Below, in pieces: positions 55,853 through 64,000 of a stretch of 64,000 nt of DNA. A program made the position numbers and the translations under genes. Position 1 is the stretch's first letter; each line of letters begins with the position of its first letter. The DNA comes from Actinobacillus suis ATCC 33415 (GTDB taxonomy: Bacteria > Pseudomonadota > Gammaproteobacteria > Enterobacterales > Pasteurellaceae), in the NCBI RefSeq assembly GCF_000739435.1, contig NZ_CP009159.1:1984001-2048000 (forward strand). Direction: 5' to 3'. The notes under the pieces were generated by a model. That model worked only from the letters and a program-made list of their open reading frames with translations. It was not told the origin of the DNA and did not search any database.

Positions 55853-55905
55853 TAATTTGTCGCCTGAATATGGGGGCGATTTTGAATATTACAAGCTAAC
55901 AAAAA

Positions 55906-57084
55906 TTAGTCGAATAAACTCTTAACCGTTAATACAACCCAGTCCCATGCTTTGCCGAAAATACCCGCTTCTGGCACATCTTGTAGCACTTGTAAATCAC
56001 TGCTTGCAACATCTTTGCCATCTAATTGATAAATAACTTTACCGATTACCTGCCCTTTCGCTAATGGCGCTTCAAGGTTTTTACGCTCAAGTTCATAACG
56101 AGCTTTTAACTCCGAAGCCTTACCTTTTGGCACGGTCACAAAACTGTCTTGAACTGAACCAAGCTGGACTTTATCCGCTTCACCATAATAAACACTTTGT
56201 TCGGAAACCGCTTGACCAGCCGGCAGAGATTTAATTGTCTCAAAGTTTGCGAAGCCCCATTGTAACAATTTTTTGCTTTCGACTTCACGACCCTTATAAG
56301 TTTCTACACCCATTACCACCGAAATCAAACGCGTATTGCTGTTGGTCGCTGAAGCGACTAAGTTATAGCCCGCTTGGCTAGTATGACCGGTTTTCATACC
56401 GTCCACATTCATCGTTTTGTCCCACAATAAACCGTTACGGTTTGGCTGTGGTTTTTTAATGTTGTATTTAAATTCTTTTTCTGCGTAAATCTTATATTCT
56501 TCCGGCTGATCACGAATAATATGCGCACCGATAATTGCCATATCACGTGCTGAAGAATATTGGTTTGGCTCATCTAAGCCGTGTACAGTTGTAAAGTGGG
56601 TATTTTTAAGACCAAACTGCTGTGCAAATTTATTCATTTGGTCGATAAAGGCTTGCTGTGAACCTGACGTATGTTCCGCTAATGCCACCGCTGCATCATT
56701 ACCCGATACGATAATCAAACCACGCATTAAATCCGCAACCGATACTTGCGTATTTAAATCTAAAAACATTAATGATGAGCCTGGGAATTTTTGTGCCCAA
56801 GAATTCTCAGTCACCGTCACCATATCGCTGTTTTTCACTTTACCTTGTTTAAGCGCGTCACCTACCACATAACTTGTCATCATTTTAGTTAACGATGCCG
56901 GATATTGGCGCTGATCAGGATTTAAACTTGCTAAAACATTGCCCGAGTTATAATCCATTAAGATATAACTTTGCGCATTTAATTGCGGTGCCGAAATACC
57001 GAAATCCACATTTGCGTCAGCAACGGCAAATTGGGAGAAAGCTAAAGCACAAAGGCCTACTGATTTAAATAATGTTTTTTTCAT
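55906..57084 (-). CDS. dacA: D-alanyl-D-alanine carboxypeptidase (PBP5/6 type)
   Basis: Removes the last D-Ala from peptidoglycan pentapeptides. 392 residues; signal peptide 1-22 (ending VADA). Catalytic motifs SLTK near 65 (YPASLTKMM), SGN near 130 (LIIVSGNDAA) and KTG near 230 (DGMKTGHTS). The C-terminal region KAWDWVVLTVKSLFD is the amphipathic helix that anchors it to the inner membrane. Sits between rlpA and ybeD. Confidence 0.95.
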   Translation of the reverse strand: MKKTLFKSVGLCALAFSQFAVADANVDFGISAPQLNAQSYILMDYNSGNVLASLNPDQRQYPASLTKMMTSYVVGDALKQGKVKNSDMVTVTENSWAQKFPGSSLMFLDLNTQVSVADLMRGLIIVSGNDAAVALAEHTSGSQQAFIDQMNKFAQQFGLKNTHFTTVHGLDEPNQYSSARDMAIIGAHIIRDQPEEYKIYAEKEFKYNIKKPQPNRNGLLWDKTMNVDGMKTGHTSQAGYNLVASATNSNTRLISVVMGVETYKGREVESKKLLQWGFANFETIKSLPAGQAVSEQSVYYGEADKVQLGSVQDSFVTVPKGKASELKARYELERKNLEAPLAKGQVIGKVIYQLDGKDVASSDLQVLQDVPEAGIFGKAWDWVVLTVKSLFD

Positions 57085-57182
57085 ATAAAAGCATCCAATC
57101 CTTCAGGAAATGACAGGTTATATAACGTAAGCAAGGGTTTGTTGATTGCTCAACAAACCCTAATGCAAGAAAAGCTAAACGA

Positions 57183-57749
57183 TTAACCATCTTCTCTTAC
57201 TGCTTGAGTATTTTTCTTGTTTTTATTTAGCACTGCTAATTTGACGTGAGCCGTTCCGCTATTGTGCATTCCTAATTGGCGCGCTGCCGCTTTAGATAAA
57301 TCCACTACGCGAGCGTGTGCATAAGGCCCCCGATCATTTACTCGTACCACAACTGAACGTCCGTTACGCATATTGGTCACTTCCACTAAAGTGCCAAACG
57401 GCAACGTTTTGTGTGCTGCGGTCATCGCTGAATTGCTAAACCTTTCGCCGTTTGCGGTACGGCGGCCGTTAAATTTATCTGCATAGTAGCTTGCGATGCC
57501 AGACTGATAATGGCTACGTGCAGTATTTTTATGTAATTCTTTAAGCGATCTGCTTTTAACTAGTGCGATTTTATTCGCTCTCGCTTTTGCCACTAAAGCG
57601 GCGTGTTTTACTGATTTTTGTGCAGTTTTAGCAATTAAATACTTCTTTACTGCGCTAGGTTTTGCGTGTTTGGTTGCTGCAACAGAATTCAATGATCCGA
57701 ATGTTAAGAATCCAGCTAACAACAGGGTTACCATTTTACTTAATCGCAT
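57183..57749 (-). CDS. rlpA: RlpA-type lytic transglycosylase, short form
   Basis: Double-psi barrel enzyme that cuts denuded peptidoglycan at the septum. 188 residues. The barrel lies at about 85-175: YQSGIASYYADKFNGRRTAN, TLPFGTLVEVTNMRNGRSVV and VNDRGPYAHARVVDLSKAAA with the catalytic Asp and Glu region. The signal peptide (to AVAA, about 25) lacks the lipobox, and there is no SPOR domain, so it is a soluble secreted enzyme, unlike E. coli RlpA. A Lys/Ala-rich linker (about 26-80) comes first. Confidence 0.9.
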   Translation of the reverse strand: MRLSKMVTLLLAGFLTFGSLNSVAATKHAKPSAVKKYLIAKTAQKSVKHAALVAKARANKIALVKSRSLKELHKNTARSHYQSGIASYYADKFNGRRTANGERFSNSAMTAAHKTLPFGTLVEVTNMRNGRSVVVRVNDRGPYAHARVVDLSKAAARQLGMHNSGTAHVKLAVLNKNKKNTQAVREDG

Positions 57750-57923
57750 AAGTTTTCCTCATTTAGATATCGTACTGTGTAACGATGTGTTTTGCCCACA
57801 AAACAGGATTATCTTGTGGTGGCTGTTTATCTTTCTTTTGATAGATAACTGCTCTTGTATGTGCTTTTTGATACCGCAAAAAAGCAAAGGTTCAGACTTT
57901 ATAAATCAGTCTGTAAAGTCTGA

Positions 57924-59048
57924 CTAAAGTTTGCTGTAAGGATTATTTGTGTACGCACGCTTACGATGAACATAAGCGGACATCATTAATCCGAACGCAG
58001 CCATTAGGGTTACATAGGAGGTTCCCCCATAGCTAAACAGCGGTAAGGGTACACCAACTACCGGTAAAATACCACTCACCATACCAATGTTTACAAAAAC
58101 ATAAACAAAGAATAGCAGTGATGTACCGCCTGAAATCAAGCGTCCGAAAGCGCCGTCCGACTTAGCGCCGATAACCAATCCTCTAGCAATAATAAATAAA
58201 TAAATCGCTAATAAGATCAATATACCAATCATGCCGTGTTCTTCGCTCAACACGGCAAAAATAAAGTCCGTATGCGGTTCGGGTAAGAATTCCAACTGCG
58301 ATTGAGTACCTTCCATCCAACCTTTACCGTTAATCCCGCCCGAACCGATCGCAATTTTCGACTGAATAATATGATAACCGGCACCAAGCGGGTCTTTTTC
58401 CGGGTCAATTAAAGTCATTACACGGGTTTTCTGATAATCGTGCATCAGAAAAAACCACATAATAGGAATGAATCCCGTCAAGAAGACCACGCCGGCACTA
58501 ATTAATTTCCAACTTAATCCGGCTAAAAACAGCACGAAAATACCGGCGGCACATACTAAAATCGAAGTACCTAAGTCCGGCTGCGCCGCCACTAATAAGG
58601 TTGGCACGATAATTATGCCCAATGCAATAAAGGTATCTTTTAAACTTGGCGGTAAAGCACGTTTTGCCAAATAAGTCGCCACCATCAACGGTACGGAAAG
58701 CTTAGCGATTTCTGATGGTTGGAAACGTACAAAACCCAAATTCAGCCAACGTTGCGCCCCTTTACTGGTCTCGCCGACCAAATCCACCAAGATCAGCATC
58801 ACAATACAGACTAAGTAGAGATAAGGCGAGACTCGCTCATAAAAACGAGGCGGAATCATTGCCATAAAAAACATGACTCCCAAACCAAGCGTCACTTGAA
58901 TCACTCGGTTAGAGAACATCCGCTCACTTCCGCCACTGGCACTATATAACACTAACAGCCCGTAACCGGTGATGGATAACAGACCTAGCAATAGCCATAA
59001 GTCGAGAGAAAAAATTTTCCAGAAAAGTTTTTTAAAGCCACTATTCAT
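57924..59048 (-). CDS. rodA: RodA peptidoglycan glycosyltransferase (SEDS)
   Basis: 374 residues, ten helices. Glycan polymerase of the elongasome, partner of PBP2. [60 protein letters not shown] and [20 protein letters not shown] are SEDS marks. Overlaps the mrdA stop by eight bases, so the pair is coupled. Confidence 0.95.
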   Translation of the reverse strand: MNSGFKKLFWKIFSLDLWLLLGLLSITGYGLLVLYSASGGSERMFSNRVIQVTLGLGVMFFMAMIPPRFYERVSPYLYLVCIVMLILVDLVGETSKGAQRWLNLGFVRFQPSEIAKLSVPLMVATYLAKRALPPSLKDTFIALGIIIVPTLLVAAQPDLGTSILVCAAGIFVLFLAGLSWKLISAGVVFLTGFIPIMWFFLMHDYQKTRVMTLIDPEKDPLGAGYHIIQSKIAIGSGGINGKGWMEGTQSQLEFLPEPHTDFIFAVLSEEHGMIGILILLAIYLFIIARGLVIGAKSDGAFGRLISGGTSLLFFVYVFVNIGMVSGILPVVGVPLPLFSYGGTSYVTLMAAFGLMMSAYVHRKRAYTNNPYSKL

Positions 59049-61011
59049 TGTGAGTATTTCCTTGCTCGCTTATAAGCGGTTGAATTTGCTCAATATTTTG
59101 CGAAGGTTGTTCCGACGTTCCGATCGGTTCTTTTAGCGTTTTGCTTAATGCAAAATCCATCACTTGGCGCGCCACCGGTGCGGCATTTGAACCGCCACCG
59201 CCCGCATTTTCTAAAATAATCGCCACCGAAACTTTCGGATCTTCATATGGTGCATAACTAATAAACCACGCATGGTCGTGTAGTTCTTTTTTCAACGCAT
59301 TCTTATTGTATTTACCACCGTTTAAGTTAAATACCTGCGCCGTACCGCTTTTACCTGCGGCACGATAAAACGAACCGCCGGCTTTGCGTCCGGTACCGTT
59401 TGCCGCATTCACTACATTGTACATTCCGAATTTTGCCACTTGCCAAAAACGCTCCGGCACGCCTTTAATATCTTCATATTTAAGCGGGTCTTTATACGGT
59501 TCGACTTTATCGCTGCTGATCACTTCCATCATTAAATGCGGCGTATTAACACGACCGTTATTAATTAATATCGCTTGTGCTTTTGCCACTTGTAACGGTG
59601 TTGCAATCCAGTAACCTTGACCGATCCCTACCGGAATGGTATCACCTTGTACCCAAGGCTTTTTATGACGGCGTTGTTTCCACTCACGATTCGGATACAC
59701 ACCGGCGGATTCTTCAAAAATATCAATCCCCGTTTTCTGCCCAAAACCGAATTTACGCATCCATTCCGACATTTTTTCAATACCGGTATCATACGCAAGT
59801 TGATAGAAGAACGTATCGGAAGACTCGGCAATCGCTTTATTCACATTGGTTGAACCGTGACCGCCTTTCTTCCAATCTCGATAACGTTGTGTGGTACCGG
59901 GTAATACCCAAAATCCCGGATCGTAAATCGCCCCATAAGGCGTAATTTTGCCTTCCGCCAATCCCATCACCGCATAAAACGGTTTTACCGTAGAAGCCGG
60001 AGGATAAGTCCCTTGCGTGGCACGGCTATATAACGGACGGGCAGGATCTTCCAATAATCGTTTATAATCCGCCCCCGAGACGCCGCCGACAAATAAGTTA
60101 TTGTCATAGCTCGGGTTGGTTACCATCGCCAATACACTGCTGTCACGAGGGTCAAGCACTACGACCGAGCCTTTTTGGTTGCCCAACAAATTCTGAATAT
60201 ATTGTTGTAACTCAACATCAATGGTTAAGCGAATACTACTGCCCGCCACACCCGGCTGATCACGCAATTTGCGAATCACTTTGCCTCGGTTATTGATTTC
60301 TACCTCTTCAAAACCGGTTTGTCCGTGTAATTGGTCTTCGTAATATTTTTCGATGCCCAATTTTCCAATATCGTGAGATCCGGCATAATTACCGAATTTA
60401 CCCTCTTCCTCGAGCTTTTTCTTATCTTTTTCGTTGATTTTCGCCACATATCCAATAATATGAGTTAGCGTTTCTCCATAAGGATAATTACGTTTGTAGT
60501 ACGCCTGTACGTCTAAACTTGGGAAACGATATTGGTTTACCGCAAAACGTGCCATTTGCTCTTCGTTTAAATTGCCCTTTAATAAAATCGGCGTATAACG
60601 AGAGGTACGTTTTTTCTCTTTACGGAATGCTTCCACATCTTCATCGGTTAGCCCAACCACATCACGCAATTCAACTAAGGTTTCTTCCAGGTTTTCCGTT
60701 TTCTCAGGAATGATATAAAGCCCGAAATAGGTAATATTTTCGGCTAATACTTTACCGTTGCGGTCATAAATCAAACCGCGGGTAGGCGGAACCGGGAGCA
60801 ATTTGATACGGTTGCCGTTGGAACGAGTTTGGTAATCGTCATAATTCACAATCTGTAAATGATACAAATTGGTTAATAACACGCCCGTAAGCGCCAATAC
60901 CCCAATAAATGCGACTAATGCACGACGAGCAAACAGATTGCTCTCCGCTTGCCCATCTCGCACTTTCTCACGAGGCTTTGGATTGGTTAATTTTCCGAGT
61001 TTACCAAACAT
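59041..61011 (-). CDS. mrdA: Penicillin-binding protein 2
   Basis: 656 residues. Crosslinking transpeptidase of the elongasome. One helix at about 30-50, then the dimerisation region, then the transpeptidase domain with SxxK in [14 protein letters not shown] in [10 protein letters not shown] and KSG in [14 protein letters not shown] near 61011. First of the mrdA-rodA pair, 82 bases after rlmH. Confidence 0.95.
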   Translation of the reverse strand: MFGKLGKLTNPKPREKVRDGQAESNLFARRALVAFIGVLALTGVLLTNLYHLQIVNYDDYQTRSNGNRIKLLPVPPTRGLIYDRNGKVLAENITYFGLYIIPEKTENLEETLVELRDVVGLTDEDVEAFRKEKKRTSRYTPILLKGNLNEEQMARFAVNQYRFPSLDVQAYYKRNYPYGETLTHIIGYVAKINEKDKKKLEEEGKFGNYAGSHDIGKLGIEKYYEDQLHGQTGFEEVEINNRGKVIRKLRDQPGVAGSSIRLTIDVELQQYIQNLLGNQKGSVVVLDPRDSSVLAMVTNPSYDNNLFVGGVSGADYKRLLEDPARPLYSRATQGTYPPASTVKPFYAVMGLAEGKITPYGAIYDPGFWVLPGTTQRYRDWKKGGHGSTNVNKAIAESSDTFFYQLAYDTGIEKMSEWMRKFGFGQKTGIDIFEESAGVYPNREWKQRRHKKPWVQGDTIPVGIGQGYWIATPLQVAKAQAILINNGRVNTPHLMMEVISSDKVEPYKDPLKYEDIKGVPERFWQVAKFGMYNVVNAANGTGRKAGGSFYRAAGKSGTAQVFNLNGGKYNKNALKKELHDHAWFISYAPYEDPKVSVAIILENAGGGGSNAAPVARQVMDFALSKTLKEPIGTSEQPSQNIEQIQPLISEQGNTHNE

Positions 61012-61093
61012 TGTTTATCTCATTTTGTTCTAGAGCGAACGGAACAAGCGGTCAAAATTTTAGCATTTTTTACCATGTCCATTCGAGATCAAG

Positions 61094-61561
61094 CTATTCT
61101 CGATGATAAGGGTGATTTGTTGTCAGTGACCACGCACGATATAAACTTTCCGCTACGATCACTCGCACCATTGGGTGCGGTAAGGTTAGAGGTGAAAGCG
61201 ACCAACTTTGTTCCGCTGCTGCTTTACATTCCGGCGAAAGTCCTTCCGGCCCGCCAATCAACAAGCACACATCTCGTCCGTCATTTTTCCATGCTTCCAA
61301 TTGGCTCGCCAATTGTTCGGTTGTCCAAGGTTTGCCCGGAATATCCAACGTCACAACTTTGCCTTTACCGGCAGCCGCTAACATCGCTTTGCCTTCTTGC
61401 TCTAAAATGCGTTTAATATCCGCATTCTTACCACGTTTACCGGCAGGAATCTCAATCAGTTCAAAAGGCATATCTTTCGGGAAACGGCGTTGGTATTCTT
61501 CGAAACCGACCTTCACCCAATCCGGCATTTTTTGTCCGACCGCAATTAATTGTATTTTCAT
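61094..61561 (-). CDS. rlmH: 23S rRNA pseudouridine1915 N3-methyltransferase RlmH
   Basis: 155 residues, SPOUT methyltransferase. Motifs [14 protein letters not shown] and [20 protein letters not shown] then [15 protein letters not shown] form the knot that binds S-adenosylmethionine. Methylates pseudouridine 1915 of the ribosome. 22 bases after rsfS, as in E. coli. Confidence 0.95.
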   Translation of the reverse strand: MKIQLIAVGQKMPDWVKVGFEEYQRRFPKDMPFELIEIPAGKRGKNADIKRILEQEGKAMLAAAGKGKVVTLDIPGKPWTTEQLASQLEAWKNDGRDVCLLIGGPEGLSPECKAAAEQSWSLSPLTLPHPMVRVIVAESLYRAWSLTTNHPYHRE

Positions 61562-61583
61562 TGTGCTACCACAAAAATGACAG

Positions 61584-61898
61584 TTATGCCCAAAGTTTTT
61601 CTAATTGATACATTTCACGGGCATCCGCTTGTAATAAATGCACGATCGCTTGACCGAAATCGACCACGATCCAATCCGCCACCGCTTTACCTTCTTCGCC
61701 AAATACTTCAAAGCCCGCTTGTTTTGCTTCTGCGCTTAAACGATCTGCGGTTGAAGCCACGTGACGTACCGAAGTACCGGTTGCGATAATCATAGTATCG
61801 GTAATGCTCGATTTACCACGCACATCAATCGCTAAAATATCTTTCGCTTTTAAATCATCTAAAGTTTTTGTTAAAAATTCGACTAAATTTTGTTCCAC
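61584..61898 (-). CDS. rsfS: Ribosome silencing factor RsfS
   Basis: 104 residues from a GTG at 61898 (GAAAGAGAAC ahead), giving the usual length; an upstream TTG at 61931 would add 11 residues. [20 protein letters not shown] then [20 protein letters not shown] and [20 protein letters not shown] match RsfS/YbeB. Binds ribosomal protein L14 and blocks subunit joining in starvation. First gene of the conserved cluster; a USS pair separates it from the TA pair upstream. Confidence 0.93.
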   Translation of the reverse strand: MEQNLVEFLTKTLDDLKAKDILAIDVRGKSSITDTMIIATGTSVRHVASTADRLSAEAKQAGFEVFGEEGKAVADWIVVDFGQAIVHLLQADAREMYQLEKLWA

Positions 61899-61982
61899 GT
61901 TCAGTTCTCTTTCAAATTTACTAAAATACAAATGTTAAATTTTAACACAAATTCGTTGCAATATAACAAATAGACAAAAGTA

Positions 61983-62028
61983 AAGCGGTCGTATTTGCAA
62001 ATTTTTTTACAAATACGACCGCTTGTAT
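61983..62028. terminator. Facing USS pair between TA genes and rsfS
   Basis: AAAGCGGTCGTATTTGCAAA faces TTTACAAATACGACCGCTTG, a near-perfect 16-base stem. It lies just past the antitoxin stop on the minus strand. Confidence 0.75.
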
Positions 62029-62037
62029 TTAACCGGC

Positions 62038-62346
62038 TTAGAGCTGTGCCATTTGTTCTAATAACTGAGGCGATTTATCCACCATACGAAGCAACAGTAC
62101 CGCTTGTGGATTCGGTTTGGTTTTGCCTTGCTCCCACCCTTGATAAGTCCGCACGGAAGTATGCAATTTATGCGCAAAAACCGCTTGCGACAGATTTAAT
62201 TTTTCTCGAATCAATTTAACTTCAGACGGGCTAAGTTCTACTGGTTCAGGCTTTTCTAATACCGTGGTTCGCAGGGTGATTTTGCCTTGGATATGTTTTT
62301 CATAAGCATCAAGCCCTTCCATTAAATCATCAAAAAGTTTTCCCAT
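62038..62346 (-). CDS. HigA/NadS-type antitoxin
   Basis: 102 residues. N-terminal part LFDDLMEGLDAYEKHIQGKI then TLRT, then an Xre helix-turn-helix (VKLIREKLNLSQAVFAHKLH then TSVRTYQGWEQGKTKPN). AAGGAG precedes the ATG. It overlaps the toxin gene by 17 bases, so the pair is coupled. The order is toxin first. Confidence 0.85.
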   Translation of the reverse strand: MGKLFDDLMEGLDAYEKHIQGKITLRTTVLEKPEPVELSPSEVKLIREKLNLSQAVFAHKLHTSVRTYQGWEQGKTKPNPQAVLLLRMVDKSPQLLEQMAQL

Positions 62347-62692
62347 TACTACTCCTTATCTCTAATTCAACAATACGCTTCACTTTATTCGCTAACATAT
62401 TGCGTTCCGTATTAGATAAATCTGATTGTTCATCTTTACCATATGCGGTAACCAACAAAATTTTTGAATAATTCACAATATGATAATAAATTACCCTTGC
62501 TCCACCTCTCTTACCTTTATTTCGTTGCATATCTGCAATTCTAATTTTGCGTAAGCCGTTCGTACCTTGGATTAAATCTCCTTTATTAGGATTTTCTAAT
62601 AGCTCATTCTGAAAATGTCTATATTCTTCATCACTAAGGTGCTTTTGTCTATATCGCTCAAAAGGTGGTAATTCTACAAAAACTAACTTCAC
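62330..62692 (-). CDS. HigB/RelE-type mRNA interferase toxin
   Basis: 120 residues from a GTG at 62692 with GAGGAAACA ahead. LVFVELPPFERYRQKHLSDE, DLIQGTNGLRKIRIADMQRN, GGARVIYYHIVNYSKILLVT and AYGKDEQSDLSN are marks of the RelE/HigB superfamily. Ribosome-dependent RNase activity is the family norm but is not proven here. The promoter for both genes should lie at 62700-62825. Confidence 0.85.
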   Translation of the reverse strand: MKLVFVELPPFERYRQKHLSDEEYRHFQNELLENPNKGDLIQGTNGLRKIRIADMQRNKGKRGGARVIYYHIVNYSKILLVTAYGKDEQSDLSNTERNMLANKVKRIVELEIRSSNGKTF

Positions 62693-62829
62693 TGTTTCCT
62701 CACTATACGCTTAAAGCGTATGATTTTCAACCAATGAAAGATAGCTTATAAATGTTTGGTTAATATACAACTTTATTATTTTTCTTTTGCGATCAAGATC
62801 GAAAATCCACTTCATTCGTCTCAAAAAAT

Positions 62830-62855
62830 AAGGCTAGTGAAAACTCACTAGCCTT
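62830..62855. terminator. Terminator after mutS
   Basis: AAGGCTAGTGA pairs with TCACTAGCCTT around AAAC; both strands have an A or T run beside it. It lies 10 bases past the mutS stop. Confidence 0.9.
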
Positions 62856-62865
62856 TTTACTCTTC

Positions 62866-64000
62866 TTAAGCCATTAATTTTTTTAAGCGATATAGCTCAT
62901 CCAACGCTTGGCGGGGGGTGAGTTCATCGGGGTCTATGCTCATTAATGCTTTTTCCAGTTCGCTTTGTTGTACCGCAAGCGGTTGAATTTGCGGGACTTC
63001 TTGCAAATCCGCGCTGAATAAGAGATCGCCTTGCGGATTATCGTGCGCTTCTTTGGTTTGTAATGAAATTTCTTCCAAATGCGCTAAACGCTGTTTCGCC
63101 AATTGAATCACCTGTTTCGGCACACCGGCAAGCGCCGCTACTGCCAAACCGTAACTTTTACTTGCCGCACCTTCTTGTACGCTGTGCATAAACACGATGG
63201 AATCCTGATGTTCTCGGGCATCTAAATGCACGTTCGCTACACCTTTTAACTGACTTGGTAAACTGGTCAGCTCAAAATAGTGCGTCGCAAATAAGGTAAG
63301 CGATTGGGTTTTCTTGGCTAGCCATTCGGCACACGCCCACGCCAGCGATAAACCGTCATAAGTTGAAGTACCACGCCCGATTTCATCGATCAGCACTAAG
63401 CTGTTTTCGGTTGCCTGATGCAGAATATTCGCCATTTCGGTCATTTCCACCATAAAAGTCGAACGGCCTGAGGCTAAATCATCACTTGCGCCGATACGGG
63501 TAAAAATTCGGTCTAATGCGCCGATTTCCGCACTATCCGCCGGAACAAAACTGCCGATATACGCCATTAGACTGATCAATGCAATTTGACGCATATAGGT
63601 ACTTTTACCGCCCATATTCGGGCCGGTTACCACCAATAAATGACGTTGTGCGTTTAAGAATACCGGATTAGCAATAAACGGATCCTTTAACACTTGCTCC
63701 ACCACCGGATGGCGACCGCCTTTGATATTCACACCTCGTTGTAAGCTGAAAGTCGGGCGCACATAGTTCAAACTTTCCGCTCGCTCGGCAAGATTGGTCA
63801 GTACGTCTAATTCGGATAACGCCATTGCCGCTAATTGCATTTCGCCCAAACGAGGCATAAGTAAATCGAACAACTCATCATAAAGTTGCTTTTCTAACGC
63901 CAATGACGCACCTTTTGCTTTCAGAACCTTATCTTCATAGGTTTTCAGCTCAGGAATAATATAGCGCTCGGCATTTTTCAGGGTTTGGCGGCGTACGTAG
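62866..64000 (-). CDS. mutS: DNA mismatch repair protein MutS, partial (N-terminal part lies beyond the right edge)
   Basis: About 378 C-terminal residues visible, against roughly 860 for the whole protein. Walker [21 protein letters not shown], Walker [21 protein letters not shown], and [11 protein letters not shown] are exact MutS marks; the upstream visible part ([20 protein letters not shown]) is the clamp/lever region. ATPase that detects mismatches and recruits MutL. The end, [18 protein letters not shown], is typical. Confidence 0.97.
   Translation of the reverse strand, partial: YVRRQTLKNAERYIIPELKTYEDKVLKAKGASLALEKQLYDELFDLLMPRLGEMQLAAMALSELDVLTNLAERAESLNYVRPTFSLQRGVNIKGGRHPVVEQVLKDPFIANPVFLNAQRHLLVVTGPNMGGKSTYMRQIALISLMAYIGSFVPADSAEIGALDRIFTRIGASDDLASGRSTFMVEMTEMANILHQATENSLVLIDEIGRGTSTYDGLSLAWACAEWLAKKTQSLTLFATHYFELTSLPSQLKGVANVHLDAREHQDSIVFMHSVQEGAASKSYGLAVAALAGVPKQVIQLAKQRLAHLEEISLQTKEAHDNPQGDLLFSADLQEVPQIQPLAVQQSELEKALMSIDPDELTPRQALDELYRLKKLMA

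Noticed and set aside
1..64000. tRNA and rRNA genes
   Set aside because: I looked in the spacers for T-loop and CCA-type signatures and saw none; gaps are mostly short.

Overview
The window looks like a piece of chromosome from a Pasteurellaceae bacterium, most likely Actinobacillus pleuropneumoniae or a close relative. The DNA is AT-rich. The 9-base word ACAAGCGGT and its complement occur throughout, often as facing pairs between genes; this is the Apl-type DNA uptake signal sequence (USS) known from Actinobacillus. Gene content also fits: a ula ascorbate cluster, kpsC/kpsS capsule genes, a haem-uptake operon, Dps, YedE/YedF, and the rsfS-rlmH-mrdA-rodA-rlpA-dacA-ybeD-lipB-lipA cluster. No rRNA, tRNA, CRISPR array or intact insertion sequence was seen.

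Layout. 1-6.5 kb: mqo (cut by the left edge, with a perfect CRP site), a secreted protein, a tannase/feruloyl esterase family enzyme, a small membrane protein and a YccS-type membrane protein. 6.6-8 kb: thrC. 8-14.6 kb: an accessory region holding a truncated-looking membrane protein, a UhpC-like sugar-phosphate carrier, a toxin-first HipA/HipB pair, an Abi_2 (AbiD/AbiF) gene broken by one stop codon, and a papain-fold (NlpC/P60 or YiiX type) protein. Copies of an unusual module, three adjacent hairpins followed by a USS pair, sit at the gene boundaries here. 14.7-18.6 kb: purL with a PurR box. 18.8-24.5 kb: a Fur-box-led haem operon (ChaN-like lipoprotein, TonB-dependent receptor, HmuT, HmuU, HmuV). 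24.7-28.5 kb: yagU and a polar amino acid ABC importer. 28.7-32 kb: kpsC and kpsS, whose products build the Kdo linker of group 2 type capsules. 32-40.4 kb: an outer-membrane barrel protein and the divergent ula regulon (ulaA-B fusion, ulaC, ulaD against ulaG, ulaR, ulaE, ulaF).

40.4-53.5 kb: yedF/yedE, an FKBP isomerase, a ComEA-like DNA-binding protein with a long Lys/Ala linker, a cysteine desulfidase, a DUF711/ACT gene pair behind a perfect PurR-like palindrome, a pirin, dps, a stand-alone PAS protein next to a diflavin reductase, an aldo/keto reductase and a lipoprotein. 53.7-61.9 kb: the lipoate and cell-elongation cluster. 62-64 kb: a HigB/HigA-type toxin-antitoxin pair and the C-terminal part of mutS, cut by the right edge.

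The part most worth following up is the 8.4-13.5 kb region, where the hairpin-USS module marks off successive accessory genes. This suggests, but does not prove, a site where cassettes are gained by natural transformation. All identifications rest on reading the sequence and on remembered family features; no database search was run.
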